A stretch of 64,000 nt of DNA from NCBI GenBank assembly GCA_902167325.1, contig LR632930.1:3720001-3784000 (forward strand), in the 5' to 3' direction. Under the pieces are notes generated by a model, which was not told where the DNA came from, made no database searches, and was given only the letters and a program-made list of their open reading frames with translations. The position numbers and the translations under genes are program-made. This stretch comes from Chitinophaga pinensis (GTDB lineage Bacteria > Bacteroidota > Bacteroidia > Chitinophagales > Chitinophagaceae). Below, one piece after another: positions 63,468 to 64,000 of this stretch (the first letter of the stretch is position 1; the number at the start of each line of letters is the position of its first letter).

Positions 63468-64000
63468 ATGAGAAGTTTCATTACCAGTTTGTTATTACTG
63501 GTTCAACTGGCAGCATTCGCCCAATTCAAAGAAATAGCAGCAAGCAAATCTTTTCAGGAGCCGGAAGATGGTTTCGCCCGCATCATCCAGATGAAAAACG
63601 GGTATACCGTACTGGCAGTTATCGATCTTAAAAAGGGGATCGATATTAAGATCTATGACGGAAAACACAAGCAGAAAATTGCCAGGAACATACGTCCGAA
63701 GTTCGGGAAGGTGAAAGCCGGACAGGTAGAGGCGATGTTTGAAGCTAAAGGTAATGTGGTGATACTGGTCAATGAAGTTCAGGAGAAAATACCGGTACTG
63801 CACCGCCTCGTGATCGATGGGCAGAAAGGTACTATCATCAAAGAAGAAACCATCGGTGAGCTGAAGAAGCTCAATATGGGCCAGGGGTACGCCATGGCCT
63901 TTGGTGGTGTGGCGCCGCCGGACTTCTACGCCCAGAAAGATCCTAACAGCGACCAGTATGCCGTAGCCATGTTCAATTCCTTTGAAAGCGACCGCAGTAA
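63468..64000 (+). CDS. Exported protein, 5' part only
   Basis: At least 177 residues from the ATG at 63468, running off the right edge. A signal peptide (about residues 1-18, ending AFAQ) is followed by a repeat-like beta-strand pattern (FARIIQMKNGYTVLAVI, then AMFEAKGNVVILVN and VLHRLVIDG). This looks like the start of a periplasmic propeller-like protein. Family and function cannot be told from this part. Confidence 0.75.
   Translation, partial: MRSFITSLLLLVQLAAFAQFKEIAASKSFQEPEDGFARIIQMKNGYTVLAVIDLKKGIDIKIYDGKHKQKIARNIRPKFGKVKAGQVEAMFEAKGNVVILVNEVQEKIPVLHRLVIDGQKGTIIKEETIGELKKLNMGQGYAMAFGGVAPPDFYAQKDPNSDQYAVAMFNSFESDRS

Overview
The window reads as a chromosomal segment of a free-living Bacteroidota, most likely a Chitinophaga-like member of the Chitinophagaceae. 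The evidence is a SusC/SusD pair with its ECF sigma and FecR genes, two proteins ending in type IX secretion (T9SS) sorting domains, lipoproteins, several orphan glycan-degrading enzymes, and promoter elements of the Bacteroidota type TAnnTTTG. I see no tRNA, rRNA, CRISPR array, insertion sequence, integrase or phage gene. The DNA looks like ordinary resident chromosome rather than an island.

Layout. 1-6.5 kb: the 5' part of an exported propeller dehydrogenase with an apparent frameshift, a lipoprotein bleomycin-hydrolase-like peptidase, an NfeD-flotillin pair, and three small or hypothetical genes. 6.5-7.7 kb: a non-coding stretch with 11-bp repeats and a hypothetical gene. 8-16 kb: sulfatase, TonB-dependent receptor, and a large secreted Asp-box/PKD/ricin/discoidin protein. 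16-22.6 kb: an AraC regulator divergent from a ThuA-dehydrogenase-azurin fusion, a sugar epimerase and a Gfo/Idh/MocA oxidoreductase. 22.7-30.7 kb: a minus-strand glycan-uptake locus transcribed as sigma factor, FecR, SusC, SusD and a GH10-like hydrolase. 30.7-35.4 kb: a YciI-like protein, then a tightly packed five-gene operon of START protein, short-chain dehydrogenase, 3beta-HSD-like epimerase, LytS-type kinase and LytTR regulator. 35.6-48.9 kb: single genes, including a cytochrome c, an alpha-L-rhamnosidase, an XRE/DUF2975 pair, a VTT membrane protein with a phospholipid-methyltransferase-like enzyme, a thioesterase, a tandem lipoprotein duplication, a heparinase II/III-type lyase and a nitronate monooxygenase. 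49-62.2 kb: one 4335-residue repeat protein with a T9SS tail. 62.2-64 kb: an esterase and the start of an exported protein.

How the genes work together. The common theme is capture and breakdown of plant or animal glycans. SusC/SusD import oligosaccharides under ECF/FecR control. The rhamnosidase, sulfatase and lyase are exported enzymes without their own transporter genes here. The ThuA-azurin/epimerase/Gfo set looks like an oxidative, possibly 3-keto, sugar route under the AraC protein. The two T9SS cargo proteins are probably cell-surface or secreted binding and adhesion factors.

Most worth a second look: the nested tandem duplication inside the giant surface protein (288-bp units with an 864-bp higher-order repeat); the cupredoxin-fused dehydrogenase operon; the sterol-like START/SDR/3beta-HSD operon tied to a two-component system; the A-tract frameshift at the left edge; and an orphan terminator hairpin between divergent promoters near 42.5 kb that suggests an unannotated small transcript. 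All calls rest on reading the sequence; no database search was run.
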